Of a DNA stretch of 64,000 nt, positions 44,535-52,598 are shown one piece after another. A model generated the notes under the pieces. It made no database searches, was not told the origin of the DNA, and saw nothing but the letters and a program-made list of their open reading frames with translations. A program made the position numbers and the translations under genes. The DNA is from Sphingomonadales bacterium (GTDB lineage: Bacteria > Pseudomonadota > Alphaproteobacteria > Sphingomonadales > Sphingomonadaceae). The first letter of the stretch is position 1. Every line of letters starts with the position of its first letter. The stretch spans positions 434,001-498,000 of the forward strand of contig JADJGU010000001.1 in assembly GCA_016707885.1 (NCBI GenBank), read 5' to 3'.

Positions 44535-46415
44535 CTAAGCAGATTTGCGAACGTGCATTTCAACTGGCAGCCACAACGACAATTTACTGCCAGCACCTTC
44601 GTCGCTTTCAATGCGCAACTCGGCGCCAAGTTGCGATGCGCGTGTGTGCATGTTTGAGAGGCCACGTCCGTTTCCGCTCACATTAGCTGCAACAAACCCC
44701 CGCCCATCGTCGGCGAGGATAAGCTCGACTCCATCGCGACCCTCTCTTTCCGTCGGACGGCAGGCAATGGTGATGCTGCTTGCACTCGCATGCGACAGGA
44801 CATTGCCGACCCCTTCCTGGATGATACGCAGCATATGGAGCGCGTTTGGGGCATCAAGCCAGTCGAGCGATGGGCATGGCTCGACACGCCAGATGCATTT
44901 TACCCCGGCCTTTTCCATATCGGGTTCCATCCGGTGGCGTAGATTGGCGAGTAGCGCGACAACATCGCCCTCAACCGGCGCGAGTGAATCCACCGTCAGT
45001 TTCAGATCGGTGATCGCGCGTTGCAAGGTTTCTTCCGCAACAGGTGCTTCGCCCTGCTTTCTGACTACAGCCAGCGCCGTGACCAGATTTGATCCGATGC
45101 CATCGTGCATCTCGCGCATCAGCCGTTCGCGTTCGATACCAACCGCGTGTTCTACTTCGATTCTTTGCCGCGCACGTTCGCTTGCCGCCAGGGCATGTGT
45201 CGCAGTTTCTACCCGCTGTTCAAGACTGGTATTGAGCGTCTCAACTTCGGCGAGCGCTCGTAGATATTTGCGCCCGACCGACAGCAGGAAGACGCTGAAC
45301 AACAAAAATCCGGTGTAAGGCTGGATATGAAAACCGAGCCCCTGCCACCAGTTCACATTGGGTATCCGGCCGATATCGTGTAGCCCTAATATGGTGGCAA
45401 ATAAAACGACCGCAACAAGAGCTAGGCTTTCGAGTGAGCGGTTTCGAAACCACTCTCTTATCATCAAACCGCAAACCGTCAGTGAAACGAGCAATGTTGA
45501 AAGACTGGTCGCGAGGTCGGTACGGTTGGTCGACGTAATCGCCACACGAAAAATGCACAGAGCAACTCCAATCGTAAATAGCAGGGCAATGATCCGGCGA
45601 TGATTGGGAAGTTTCAAAAAGGCGACGCAGAAGCTAAGCGATGCGGCTACCGCAAAATAGAGCGAATAATAGCTGACCTGCTGAAACCAATAGGGATCAA
45701 GCGGTGACTCTTCAGCGAAAAAGTGAAAATCGCGCACGAACCAGAGCAGCCCTGTCATCACCAGCCAGAATATTTCGGTTTCCGAACGGCGCGCCATCCA
45801 CATCAGGAACGCCGCAAAGGTCAGGAACAACATCGCATAATTGGCAGCCGCCGAACCCGTCACCCGCCAGAATTGCTGATAGTTGTAGAGCCTGCCCAGC
45901 ACTTCCTGCGATCCGACCTTGACCGTTCCGACTCCCAGCGAGAATTGCCGGTCCGAACCTACGCGCAGCACCAGCTCGTTGCCCCCATCGCGCAACAGTT
46001 TTCGCGGGACAGGAATGATATAGGGCCGGTTCCACCCGAGCGTTTGCGAGGTTGCGCTTCGATAATTGCGGAACAGCTCAACGCCGTTCAGATAGACGGT
46101 CAGGCGCTCGCGATTATTTTCGGTGTAGATGGCAAGCGGCTCGCTCGGCATCTGGTTCCGGTCAAAGTGAAAGCGCCCCCATGCGGTCAGCTTGCCGTCC
46201 AGCTTTGCCCGCGCCTCATCCGACAGCCAGAGCGCAGGCGTAGCGCGCCTTGCCCAGCCCACTGCAGGAATGTCGCTCTGGTCGGCAAAGGCAATATCAC
46301 CGCTGCAAAATTCGAGCACGTCGGCGGGATGCTTGCCTGCAGCAGCATTCGCCGAAACCGCCGCACAGCTGACAAATATGGCGATGCACGCGAACAGCCA
46401 CCTAACGAATATCAA
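44535..46415 (-). CDS. Membrane sensor histidine kinase, NarL-type (HisKA_3)
   Basis: A 626-aa sensor. After a signal peptide (VRWLFACIAIFVSCAAVSA) comes a periplasmic jelly-roll-like domain (about 30-190), then about seven membrane helices as in 7TMR-DISM receptors. A short coiled coil and the phosphoacceptor H437 in REMHDGIGSNL follow, then the ATPase boxes NVLSHAS, LADDGRGF and GRGLSNMHTRA. The start is taken as TTG at 46415, because GAGG lies 5 bp upstream and the signal peptide begins there. This gives a 14-bp overlap with the response regulator gene. Upstream codons to 46493 would extend into the regulator's coding sequence. It pairs with the regulator upstream. Confidence 0.9.
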   Translation of the reverse strand: MIFVRWLFACIAIFVSCAAVSANAAAGKHPADVLEFCSGDIAFADQSDIPAVGWARRATPALWLSDEARAKLDGKLTAWGRFHFDRNQMPSEPLAIYTENNRERLTVYLNGVELFRNYRSATSQTLGWNRPYIIPVPRKLLRDGGNELVLRVGSDRQFSLGVGTVKVGSQEVLGRLYNYQQFWRVTGSAAANYAMLFLTFAAFLMWMARRSETEIFWLVMTGLLWFVRDFHFFAEESPLDPYWFQQVSYYSLYFAVAASLSFCVAFLKLPNHRRIIALLFTIGVALCIFRVAITSTNRTDLATSLSTLLVSLTVCGLMIREWFRNRSLESLALVAVVLFATILGLHDIGRIPNVNWWQGLGFHIQPYTGFLLFSVFLLSVGRKYLRALAEVETLNTSLEQRVETATHALAASERARQRIEVEHAVGIERERLMREMHDGIGSNLVTALAVVRKQGEAPVAEETLQRAITDLKLTVDSLAPVEGDVVALLANLRHRMEPDMEKAGVKCIWRVEPCPSLDWLDAPNALHMLRIIQEGVGNVLSHASASSITIACRPTEREGRDGVELILADDGRGFVAANVSGNGRGLSNMHTRASQLGAELRIESDEGAGSKLSLWLPVEMHVRKSA

Positions 46416-47049
46416 GCATTCCTCTGTTCGACGCCTCGAATACCGCTTCGGCACGCGAATTAACCTCAAGCTTGCGGTAGATATGTTTGACATGCGTGCC
46501 CACCGTATGCTGCGAAATCCCCATCAATTCTGCGCATTCGGAATAGGTAAATCCGCGCGACAACAGGTGCAAGGTTTCCTTTTCACGCTCTGACAGCTGC
46601 TCTTCAATCGTCGTAGTTTGCACGGCCTCTGGTGGCGAAAGTTCCTTGAGCAGCAATCGAGCGATGATCGGGCTGATTGGCGAGCCGCCTTTGCGTACCT
46701 CGCGGATCGCAGCGACGCATTCGCCGAGCTTCTGATCTTTCAGCAAGTAACCACGTGCCCCCGCACGAATGGCGTCGAGCACCTTGTGATGGTCGGCGAA
46801 CATCGTCAGCACCAATATGTCGACGTCCGGATATTGCCCAGCTGCTTTGCGGATCAGAGTGGTGCCATCGCCGTCGGGCAAACCAAGATCGCATACCAGA
46901 ACATCAAAGCCGCCTTCGTCGATCAGTTTGCAGCCGGTTGCGACCGAGCCTGCAGAAGCGACAAGTTCAACATCGTCAGCCTGCCGGATTACCTCGGCAA
47001 TATCTGCGGCGATGCGCGGATCATCTTCAATGATGGCGGTACGGATCAT
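46402..47049 (-). CDS. Two-component response regulator, NarL/FixJ type
   Basis: A 215-aa regulator with receiver domain (phospho-acceptor D54 in VCDLGLPDGDG, acidic pair EDD at 8-10, conserved Lys in YLLKDQKLG). A LuxR-type helix-turn-helix follows (LSEREKETLHLLSRGFTYSE, then HTVGTHVKHIYRKL). ATG at 47049 fits the receiver start; the frame extends 12 codons further but without a clear ribosome site. The overlapping histidine kinase downstream is its partner. Targets are unknown; the aldehyde dehydrogenase/peptidase operon is divergent across a 427-bp gap and is a candidate. Confidence 0.93.
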   Translation of the reverse strand: MIRTAIIEDDPRIAADIAEVIRQADDVELVASAGSVATGCKLIDEGGFDVLVCDLGLPDGDGTTLIRKAAGQYPDVDILVLTMFADHHKVLDAIRAGARGYLLKDQKLGECVAAIREVRKGGSPISPIIARLLLKELSPPEAVQTTTIEEQLSEREKETLHLLSRGFTYSECAELMGISQHTVGTHVKHIYRKLEVNSRAEAVFEASNRGMLDIR

Positions 47050-47476
47050 GCAGGCGACTGTCCCACTAACCGGTCGACTAGACAATGGAGCATTTAGCCG
47101 CCGCAGATTTCGTCCGCTTCCGTCACAATGGGTCGCGTATTATGAAAGAAGCGGACGGCCATCGGATAGGAGGACAATGCTCGCTCCGCTATCCCATGAA
47201 TTGGGGATGCTGGTACCCTGTTCACGGAATGGCATGTCGCGTCGCATCGGCCTGCGGGCAAAGTTCGCGATATCTCTCGGCGCCGCTCTCATTGGTCGAA
47301 ACAGCGGCTGCGCACAGTTTCTGGCGCGTTCCTGTATCTTTTCATCGAATCGTCGACAGGAAACCCCGGGCTTTTTTAATCGCGCGATTGAACGCGCTGT
47401 TGACCTTGGCGGAAAAAGTCCCAAATCAAAACCGAAGCCTCGCTTTCGCGACTCGCTGGGACATAAGGAGAGAGAC
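47050..47476. other. 427-bp intergenic region between response regulator and aldehyde dehydrogenase genes
   Basis: The longest gene-free stretch of the window. A plus-strand frame (47085-47492) is open but Arg/Trp-rich and runs into the aldehyde dehydrogenase start, so I do not call it. Visible are a perfect 12-bp palindrome AATCGCGCGATT (47378-47389), CCCGGG followed by six T (47367-47377), and a TTGACC hexamer (47400-47405) with a weak AAATCA 17 bp later. These may form the promoter of the downstream operon. No RNA gene is recognised. Confidence 0.4.
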
Positions 47477-48901
47477 ATGGACAGCTATCTGAAGCATTAT
47501 ATCAACGGCAAATGGGTCGACAGCATTGGCGGCAAGCGCCACGAAGTGATCAGCCCTTCGACCGAAGAGCCCTGCACCGAAATCACGTTGGGTACTCAGG
47601 CCGATGTCGACGCAGCGGTGTCGGCGGCACGCCAGGCTTTCAAGACCTTCAGCCAGACGAGTCGTGAAGAGCGCATTGCGCTGATGAACCGCATCATCGA
47701 GGAATATAAGAAGCGCATTCCAGATTTCGCCAAGTCGATGGCCGCTGAGATGGGTGCTCCCGTCAGCTTTGCGACCATGGCACAAGCACCCGCAGGACTT
47801 GGCGGCTTTCTCGGCACCCTGCCCGCGCTCGAAAACTTTGCGTTCAAGGAACAGCATGGCGCGAACACTGTGGTCTATGAGCCGATTGGCGTGGTCGGAC
47901 TGATTACGCCTTGGAACTGGCCGCTCAACCAGATTGCACTGAAGGTCGCACCCTGCATCGCAGCGGGCAACACAATGGTGCTGAAGCCTTCGGAAGAATG
48001 CCCCGGCAACGCCGCAATCTTTGCAGAAGTGATGGACGCAGCCGGCGTCCCCCCTGGCGTGTTCAACCTGGTGCAGGGTGACGGCCCGACAGTTGGCGCT
48101 GCAATTTCGGCGCACCCCGATGTCGACATGGTCAGCTTCACCGGTTCGACCCGTGCCGGCATCCTCGTCGCCAAGGCGGCAGCCGACACCGTCAAGCGCG
48201 TGCATCAGGAACTGGGCGGCAAATCGCCGAACGTTGTTCTGCCCGACGCAAAGTTCGAAGAAGTCCTGCCACCCACGGTGCAGGGCGTCCTCATCAACAG
48301 CGGCCAGAGCTGCATCGCACCGACCCGTATCCTCGTACAGAAAGACCGCGCGCAGGAAGCCGCCAATTTCGTCAAGGCGATGTTCGAAGGCACCTCGGTC
48401 GGCGATCCGTTGCAGGAAGGCGGCCATATCGGCCCCGTCGTCAACAAGGCGCAATATGAGAAGATCCAAGGCCTGATCCAGTCAGCCATCGACGAAGGCG
48501 CGACGCTCGAAACCGGCGGCACCGATCGCCCGGCCGACCTCAACCGTGGCTATTATATCAAGCCGACGGTGTTCTCGGGCGTAACCCCGAACATGCGTAT
48601 CGCCAAGGAAGAGGTGTTCGGCCCGGTCGCGACAATCATGGCCTATGACGATCTCGATCAGGCGATCGAAATTGCCAATGATACCGAATATGGCCTGTCA
48701 GCTGTTGTCTCTGGCGATCCCGCCAAGGCTGCCGAAGTGGCTCCCAAGCTGCGTGCTGGTATGGTGGCGATCAACAATTGGGGTCCCAATCCCGGAGCAC
48801 CTTTCGGTGGTTACAAGCAATCAGGCAATGGCCGCGAGGCTGGCCTGTTCGGCCTCAAGGACTTCATGGAAGTGAAAGCGATCAGCGGCCTGCCTGCATG
48901 A
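47477..48901 (+). CDS. NAD(P)-dependent aldehyde dehydrogenase
   Basis: A 474-aa aldehyde dehydrogenase of the general superfamily. It has the NAD-binding TPWNWPLNQ and GSTRAG, the general base E245 in HQELGGKSPN and the nucleophile C279 in NSGQSCIAPTR. The C-terminal PFGGYKQSGNGREAG is as expected. The specificity is not evident; relatives act on aliphatic or hydroxylated aldehydes. AAGGAGAGAG precedes the ATG closely. It overlaps the M20 peptidase gene by ATGA, so the two are translationally coupled. A two-component system lies divergent upstream. Confidence 0.93.
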   Translation: MDSYLKHYINGKWVDSIGGKRHEVISPSTEEPCTEITLGTQADVDAAVSAARQAFKTFSQTSREERIALMNRIIEEYKKRIPDFAKSMAAEMGAPVSFATMAQAPAGLGGFLGTLPALENFAFKEQHGANTVVYEPIGVVGLITPWNWPLNQIALKVAPCIAAGNTMVLKPSEECPGNAAIFAEVMDAAGVPPGVFNLVQGDGPTVGAAISAHPDVDMVSFTGSTRAGILVAKAAADTVKRVHQELGGKSPNVVLPDAKFEEVLPPTVQGVLINSGQSCIAPTRILVQKDRAQEAANFVKAMFEGTSVGDPLQEGGHIGPVVNKAQYEKIQGLIQSAIDEGATLETGGTDRPADLNRGYYIKPTVFSGVTPNMRIAKEEVFGPVATIMAYDDLDQAIEIANDTEYGLSAVVSGDPAKAAEVAPKLRAGMVAINNWGPNPGAPFGGYKQSGNGREAGLFGLKDFMEVKAISGLPA

Positions 48902-50247
48902 GCTTTCGCCTGACTAAGATAGTGCGCCAGTCCCTCACCTTAACGGGTGCGGGGCTGGCGCTCGCCTTTTCTACTCCGGCATTTGCGCAATTGAGCAAGG
49001 CCGAAGCGAAAATGGTTGCGACCGTCGATGCCGAATATGAACGCTCGGTCGCCTTGCTTGAAAAACTGGTGAACCAGAATTCGGGCTCTATGAACTTCGA
49101 TGGCGTGCGCAAGGTCGGAGACATGATGCGTGCCGAACTGGAACCGCTGGGTTTCAAGCTCGAATGGATTGATATGTCGGCGGCAGGCCGTGCAGGGCAT
49201 CTGGTTGCAACCAAGCAAGGCAAAAAGGGCACCAAACGCCTGTTGCTTGTTGCGCATCTGGATACTGTCTTCGAACCCGACAGTCCGTTCCAGAAATTCG
49301 TCCGCAAGAAGTCAGGTGGCACCGATGAAGCCGAAGGCCCGGGTGCTGGAGACGACAAAGGCGGGATGACAGTGATCGTCGCTGCGCTGAGTGCGATGCA
49401 GGCGGCAGGCACGCTCAAAGACGCCAATATCGAAATCCACATGACCGGCGACGAAGAGGATGCGGGTGACCCAATCGAGATCACCCGCGCTCCTTTGATT
49501 GCTGCCGGCAAGAGCGCCGATGTCGCGCTCGATTTCGAAGGGCTGGTGCGTGACGAAGGCCGTGACATGGGATCAATCGCCCGGCGCTCGTCGAACAGTT
49601 GGAAACTGGAAGTAACTGGCAAGACTGGCCACAGCTCGCTGATCTTCAGCGAAACCTATGGCGACGGCGGGGCATTTGAGCTCGCGCGCATACTCCACCG
49701 CTTCCGTACTGAACTGCCCGAACCCAATTTGACTTTCAATGTCGGCCTCATTGCTGCGGGGCAAGAGGCCGCGCTTGATGCAAGCGGTATCCGCGCGAGC
49801 GCCGCGGGCAAGACCAATATCATTCCAGGCATCGCGCTGGCCCGAGGCGATTTCCGGACCTTGTCCGAAGAACAGACGGCACGTGTGAAGGCCAAGATGC
49901 TGGCGATTGTTGCTGAATCAGCGCCGTTGACCAGCGCCAAAATCAGCTTCGATCCGGGTGCCTATCCCGCTATGGCGCCGACTGCTGGCAACAAGGCACT
50001 GCTCGACAAACTGAATGGCGTGAATCGAGACATGGGGTTGGCCGAGATGCCGGCGCTCGACCCGCTCAAGCGCGGAGCAGGCGATATCAGCTTTGTGGCC
50101 AATGATGTCGACGGCCTTGCCGGCCTCGGCACTTATAGCCGCGGTGATCATGCGCCTGGTGAAACAGTTGATCTCGACAGCATCCGACGCCAGGCCAAGC
50201 GCGCTGCCATCCTGATGTCACGGATCGCCAAGGAAAAGGCGAACTAG
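48898..50247 (+). CDS. M20 family metallopeptidase, exported (glutamate-carboxypeptidase-like)
   Basis: A 449-aa zinc exopeptidase with an N-terminal signal peptide (cleavage about AFA-QLS, residue 30), so it is periplasmic. Metal and catalytic residues are visible: H120 and D122 in AHLDTVF, bridging D152 in GAGDDKGG, E186/E187 in GDEEDAG, a later Asp in ALDFEG and the C-terminal His in SRGDHAPGE. The inserted dimerisation domain contains TGKTGHSS. Glutamate carboxypeptidase (CPG2-like) or related N-acyl amino acid hydrolysis is likely. It is co-transcribed with the aldehyde dehydrogenase gene. It overlaps the convergent desaturase gene by 4 bp. Confidence 0.92.
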   Translation: MSFRLTKIVRQSLTLTGAGLALAFSTPAFAQLSKAEAKMVATVDAEYERSVALLEKLVNQNSGSMNFDGVRKVGDMMRAELEPLGFKLEWIDMSAAGRAGHLVATKQGKKGTKRLLLVAHLDTVFEPDSPFQKFVRKKSGGTDEAEGPGAGDDKGGMTVIVAALSAMQAAGTLKDANIEIHMTGDEEDAGDPIEITRAPLIAAGKSADVALDFEGLVRDEGRDMGSIARRSSNSWKLEVTGKTGHSSLIFSETYGDGGAFELARILHRFRTELPEPNLTFNVGLIAAGQEAALDASGIRASAAGKTNIIPGIALARGDFRTLSEEQTARVKAKMLAIVAESAPLTSAKISFDPGAYPAMAPTAGNKALLDKLNGVNRDMGLAEMPALDPLKRGAGDISFVANDVDGLAGLGTYSRGDHAPGETVDLDSIRRQAKRAAILMSRIAKEKAN

Positions 50248-51344
50248 GCCGCCTTTCCACCCCTGACCGACGATGCCACCAGCCTCGCTAGCAGGCTGCG
50301 TAAATTCGGGTAGTTAGCCTTGTCATAGTTGCTGCCATCGCCAAATTTGGCAGCGAGCCTGCGGTGCACCTCAGGCAGTGCATGATAAGGTACGCTGGGC
50401 ACCAGATGGTGCAGCGCGTGATAGCGCAATCCAACGGGTGCCCAGAACTCGCCCATAATCCCCGGCGGCGGTACATTGACGCTGTCAAGATATTGCTCGG
50501 TAACGCTCAACACCTCGCCATCATTTTCCCACAAATGCGCAACCAGCGTGCGGACTTGGTTCAGCACCAAAGCTGCGGCGACAATGGCAAGATAAATCAG
50601 GAAGGCCTTTAGCGGGATCCAGCCGACCGCAACCGCAGTCAGCACTCCGATAGACCACAGGCTTGCTCCAGTTTCCATGATGATCCAGTCGCGGCGAAAC
50701 TCCCCTTCGGGCAATGCGCGGCGATAGGAGGGGTTGATCGATAAGGTCGAAAAACGCGCAACAGTTTCACGCCTGATCCAGGGACTGATCAGGGACAGCG
50801 GCGAAAGAACCGCAAATCGGAATAGAAACCCAATCGATCCCAAAGCGGCTACTGCCATGAAGAAAACAAGCATATGCGGCTTCATTAGCGCGAGCGGCAG
50901 ATATTCCGGATCCCGGTCTGTACCATAGCGCATCTTTGAATGGTGCTGATTGTGCGTGTCTTCATAGGTGAAGGACGGAATCAACATCGGGATGCCGACC
51001 AGAAAATTCCACACCCAGCGGAAGCCCGGCACATGATCGCGCTTCATATGCGTGATTTCATGGATGAAAAGCGCCGCGCGATAGAGGAATGTTATCGCGA
51101 CAGCGGCACCCGACAATTGGATCGCCAATGACGAGCCAGCAATGGCAAAATAGAGGGCGATATAGCCAACCAGCGCCGACCCCAGAAAGTCGGGCCAGTA
51201 AATGCCAGGTTTGGCAATGCTGAATTCGCGGGTAAGGGCCGCAGCTTCACGGATAAGATCATTATCCTCGAACGCTTTTGCCTTGGTGGGTATCACATCG
51301 GTCATGCGCATCATATAAGGTGCAGACGCCACTAGGTCACGCCC
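50244..51344 (-). CDS. Membrane fatty acid desaturase
   Basis: An integral-membrane di-iron desaturase/hydroxylase with three histidine boxes: HEITH (96-100), HNQHH (132-136) and HALHH (309-313), counted from the ATG at 51344. Four to six hydrophobic segments are spread between them (GSALVGYIALYFAIAG, AALFIHEIT, MLVFFMAVAALGS). It would introduce a double bond or hydroxyl into an acyl or carotenoid-like chain. The start is uncertain: TTG at 51386, ATG at 51344 and ATG at 51305 are possible and none has a convincing ribosome site. It follows the RcdA-like gene closely. Confidence 0.85.
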   Translation of the reverse strand, partial: GRDLVASAPYMMRMTDVIPTKAKAFEDNDLIREAAALTREFSIAKPGIYWPDFLGSALVGYIALYFAIAGSSLAIQLSGAAVAITFLYRAALFIHEITHMKRDHVPGFRWVWNFLVGIPMLIPSFTYEDTHNQHHSKMRYGTDRDPEYLPLALMKPHMLVFFMAVAALGSIGFLFRFAVLSPLSLISPWIRRETVARFSTLSINPSYRRALPEGEFRRDWIIMETGASLWSIGVLTAVAVGWIPLKAFLIYLAIVAAALVLNQVRTLVAHLWENDGEVLSVTEQYLDSVNVPPPGIMGEFWAPVGLRYHALHHLVPSVPYHALPEVHRRLAAKFGDGSNYDKANYPNLRSLLARLVASSVRGGKAA

Positions 51345-51387
51345 CATCGATTGCAAAACTTTCCGATTTGAGTAATCGGCGCGCAAT

Positions 51388-51837
51388 TCAAAAGGCTTGG
51401 CGCAGCTTCTCGATCATCCTGTGCGGCGCCGGCACATCTTCATTCGCGCTGTAAACATTGCTGCTGACGCGCTGAACGCGATAGTAAAGATCCTCGCTGG
51501 CGGTAATTAGCAGCCGGGCCTCATCGGGCATTCGGCCGACCATCCAGTCGTCTGTAGCAGGCGCATAGCCAAGCTCGTCAAGCTCACGCAACGTATCGCT
51601 AGGGTGGATTTCACCTGCACGGATAGCCTTTTGATTGAGCAGCCAGGCGATGACATGCATGAGCCGGGTTGTGACCTTCAAGGACTCGCAAGAAAACGCC
51701 ACGGCAACCTCAGCAGGACTAATCTGCCGGATCCGGTCGCTGTCGAAATAGGATCTCGCCTCGTCCGCTAGTACCATCGCTTCGGTATAGAGACTGTCGA
51801 TCAATTTCGGGGTCAATTGATATTGCAGGTCCTGCAT
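51388..51837 (-). CDS. RcdA-like protein (DUF1465), CtrA-degradation adaptor family
   Basis: A 149-aa helical protein of the alphaproteobacterial DUF1465 family (PF07323), to which Caulobacter RcdA belongs. RcdA helps bring CtrA to the ClpXP protease at the start of the cell cycle. Recognisable parts are LYTEAMVLADEARSYFD, FSCESLKVTTRLMHVIAWLL and the C-terminal ASEDLYYRVQRVS. I chose ATG at 51837 (MQDLQYQL); a TTG 14 codons upstream is possible. It lies just upstream of the desaturase gene. Whether it acts on CtrA in this organism is inference. Confidence 0.78.
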   Translation of the reverse strand: MQDLQYQLTPKLIDSLYTEAMVLADEARSYFDSDRIRQISPAEVAVAFSCESLKVTTRLMHVIAWLLNQKAIRAGEIHPSDTLRELDELGYAPATDDWMVGRMPDEARLLITASEDLYYRVQRVSSNVYSANEDVPAPHRMIEKLRQAF

Positions 51838-51955
51838 TCCTATAGAATGGCAGAGAATTACTGATTCTGGCAGCCGCAAATTCCGACTTTTCCACTGCTT
51901 TCAGTTACATGTTTCATCATGACACGTTAACCTTAAGCTATATTAACATTATTTT

Positions 51956-52153
51956 TCAGGCAATTATGTCAGGCAGCAACTGGTCTTCCAGTGCCATAAT
52001 CCTGTCTTTCAAAGCTAGTTTCCGGCGCTTCAGCCGGGCAATTTGCAGTTGGTCGGGAACGGTTTGCTCCTGCAGGGCGAGAATCGACGCATCCAGATCG
52101 CGATGTTCGATTTTCAGCAACTCGATCTGCTGCCTTATACCTTCGTCGTTCAT
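51956..52153 (-). CDS. DUF465 (YdcH-type) small coiled-coil protein
   Basis: A 65-aa protein: two helices forming a hairpin, with HRDLDASILALQEQTVPDQL and ARLKRRKLALKDRIMALE, the pattern of the DUF465/YdcH family. The function of the family is unknown. The ATG at 52153 follows TTGGGGC. The open frame extends upstream, but that part is not conserved in character. A second member of the family lies divergent 200 bp away. Confidence 0.8.
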   Translation of the reverse strand: MNDEGIRQQIELLKIEHRDLDASILALQEQTVPDQLQIARLKRRKLALKDRIMALEDQLLPDIIA

Positions 52154-52268
52154 GGCGCCCCAAATGGTTGGTTCTATTTTGTCAGCGTGATAGCCCTGCT
52201 TTCCGCTTGTCGCCAGAATGAAATTGGATTGCGACAAAGTGGAGCCTTTTTCGCAAGACAGCCTGTGG

Positions 52269-52322
52269 AAAACATGTTTTACTTTCCTTCTTGGCTCTGG
52301 TGAGTCGAAATGGATCGACTCT
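52269..52322. promoter_or_regulatory. Palindromes between divergent DUF465 genes
   Basis: AAAACATGTTTT (52269-52280) is a perfect 12-bp palindrome. GAGTCGA-N6-TCGACTC (52302-52321) is a perfect 7-bp inverted repeat whose arms each contain a GANTC site, the target of the cell-cycle methyltransferase CcrM in this class. Both precede the plus-strand DUF465 gene. Confidence 0.4.
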
Positions 52323-52350
52323 CCTCGCGGCAAGCAAGAAGGAGATAGCG

Positions 52351-52518
52351 GTGAGCGAAAATCATCTGTCGGCCCTGCGCCTGAAACATGCAGAACTCGA
52401 AGCCCAACTCGAACGAGAAGAAACCCGGCCTCACCCCGACGATGATTTGATCCACCGCCTTAAAAAGCAGAAATTGCAGCTCAAAGACGCAATGGCGCAA
52501 GAGTTGGCGACTGCCTGA
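52351..52518 (+). CDS. DUF465 (YdcH-type) small coiled-coil protein, second copy
   Basis: A 55-aa protein with the same two-helix DUF465 pattern: LRLKHAELEAQLEREET, PHPDDD turn, DLIHRLKKQKLQLKDAM. The start is GTG at 52351, with AAGGAG 7 bp upstream; codons before it (from 52291) are rejected for lack of a site. Family function unknown, possibly RNA- or protein-binding. It lies 80 bp before ptsP on the same strand. Confidence 0.8.
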   Translation: MSENHLSALRLKHAELEAQLEREETRPHPDDDLIHRLKKQKLQLKDAMAQELATA

Positions 52519-52598
52519 CAAAACATGCATACGTAATTTTTTCGGTTGATGCCCGCTGGGGTATCGCAAGCGTCCATGCCATCTGCTAACCGGGTGGC

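Noticed and set aside
47085..47492. A 135-codon plus-strand frame in the largest intergenic region.
   Set aside because: Composition is Arg/Trp/Ser-rich and unlike a natural protein, there is no ribosome site, and it runs into the aldehyde dehydrogenase start in another frame.
51925..51950. Three TTAA tetramers upstream of the RcdA-like gene, suggesting a CtrA box (TTAA-N7-TTAA).
   Set aside because: The tetramers begin 6 and 10 bp apart; none has the required 11-bp periodicity.
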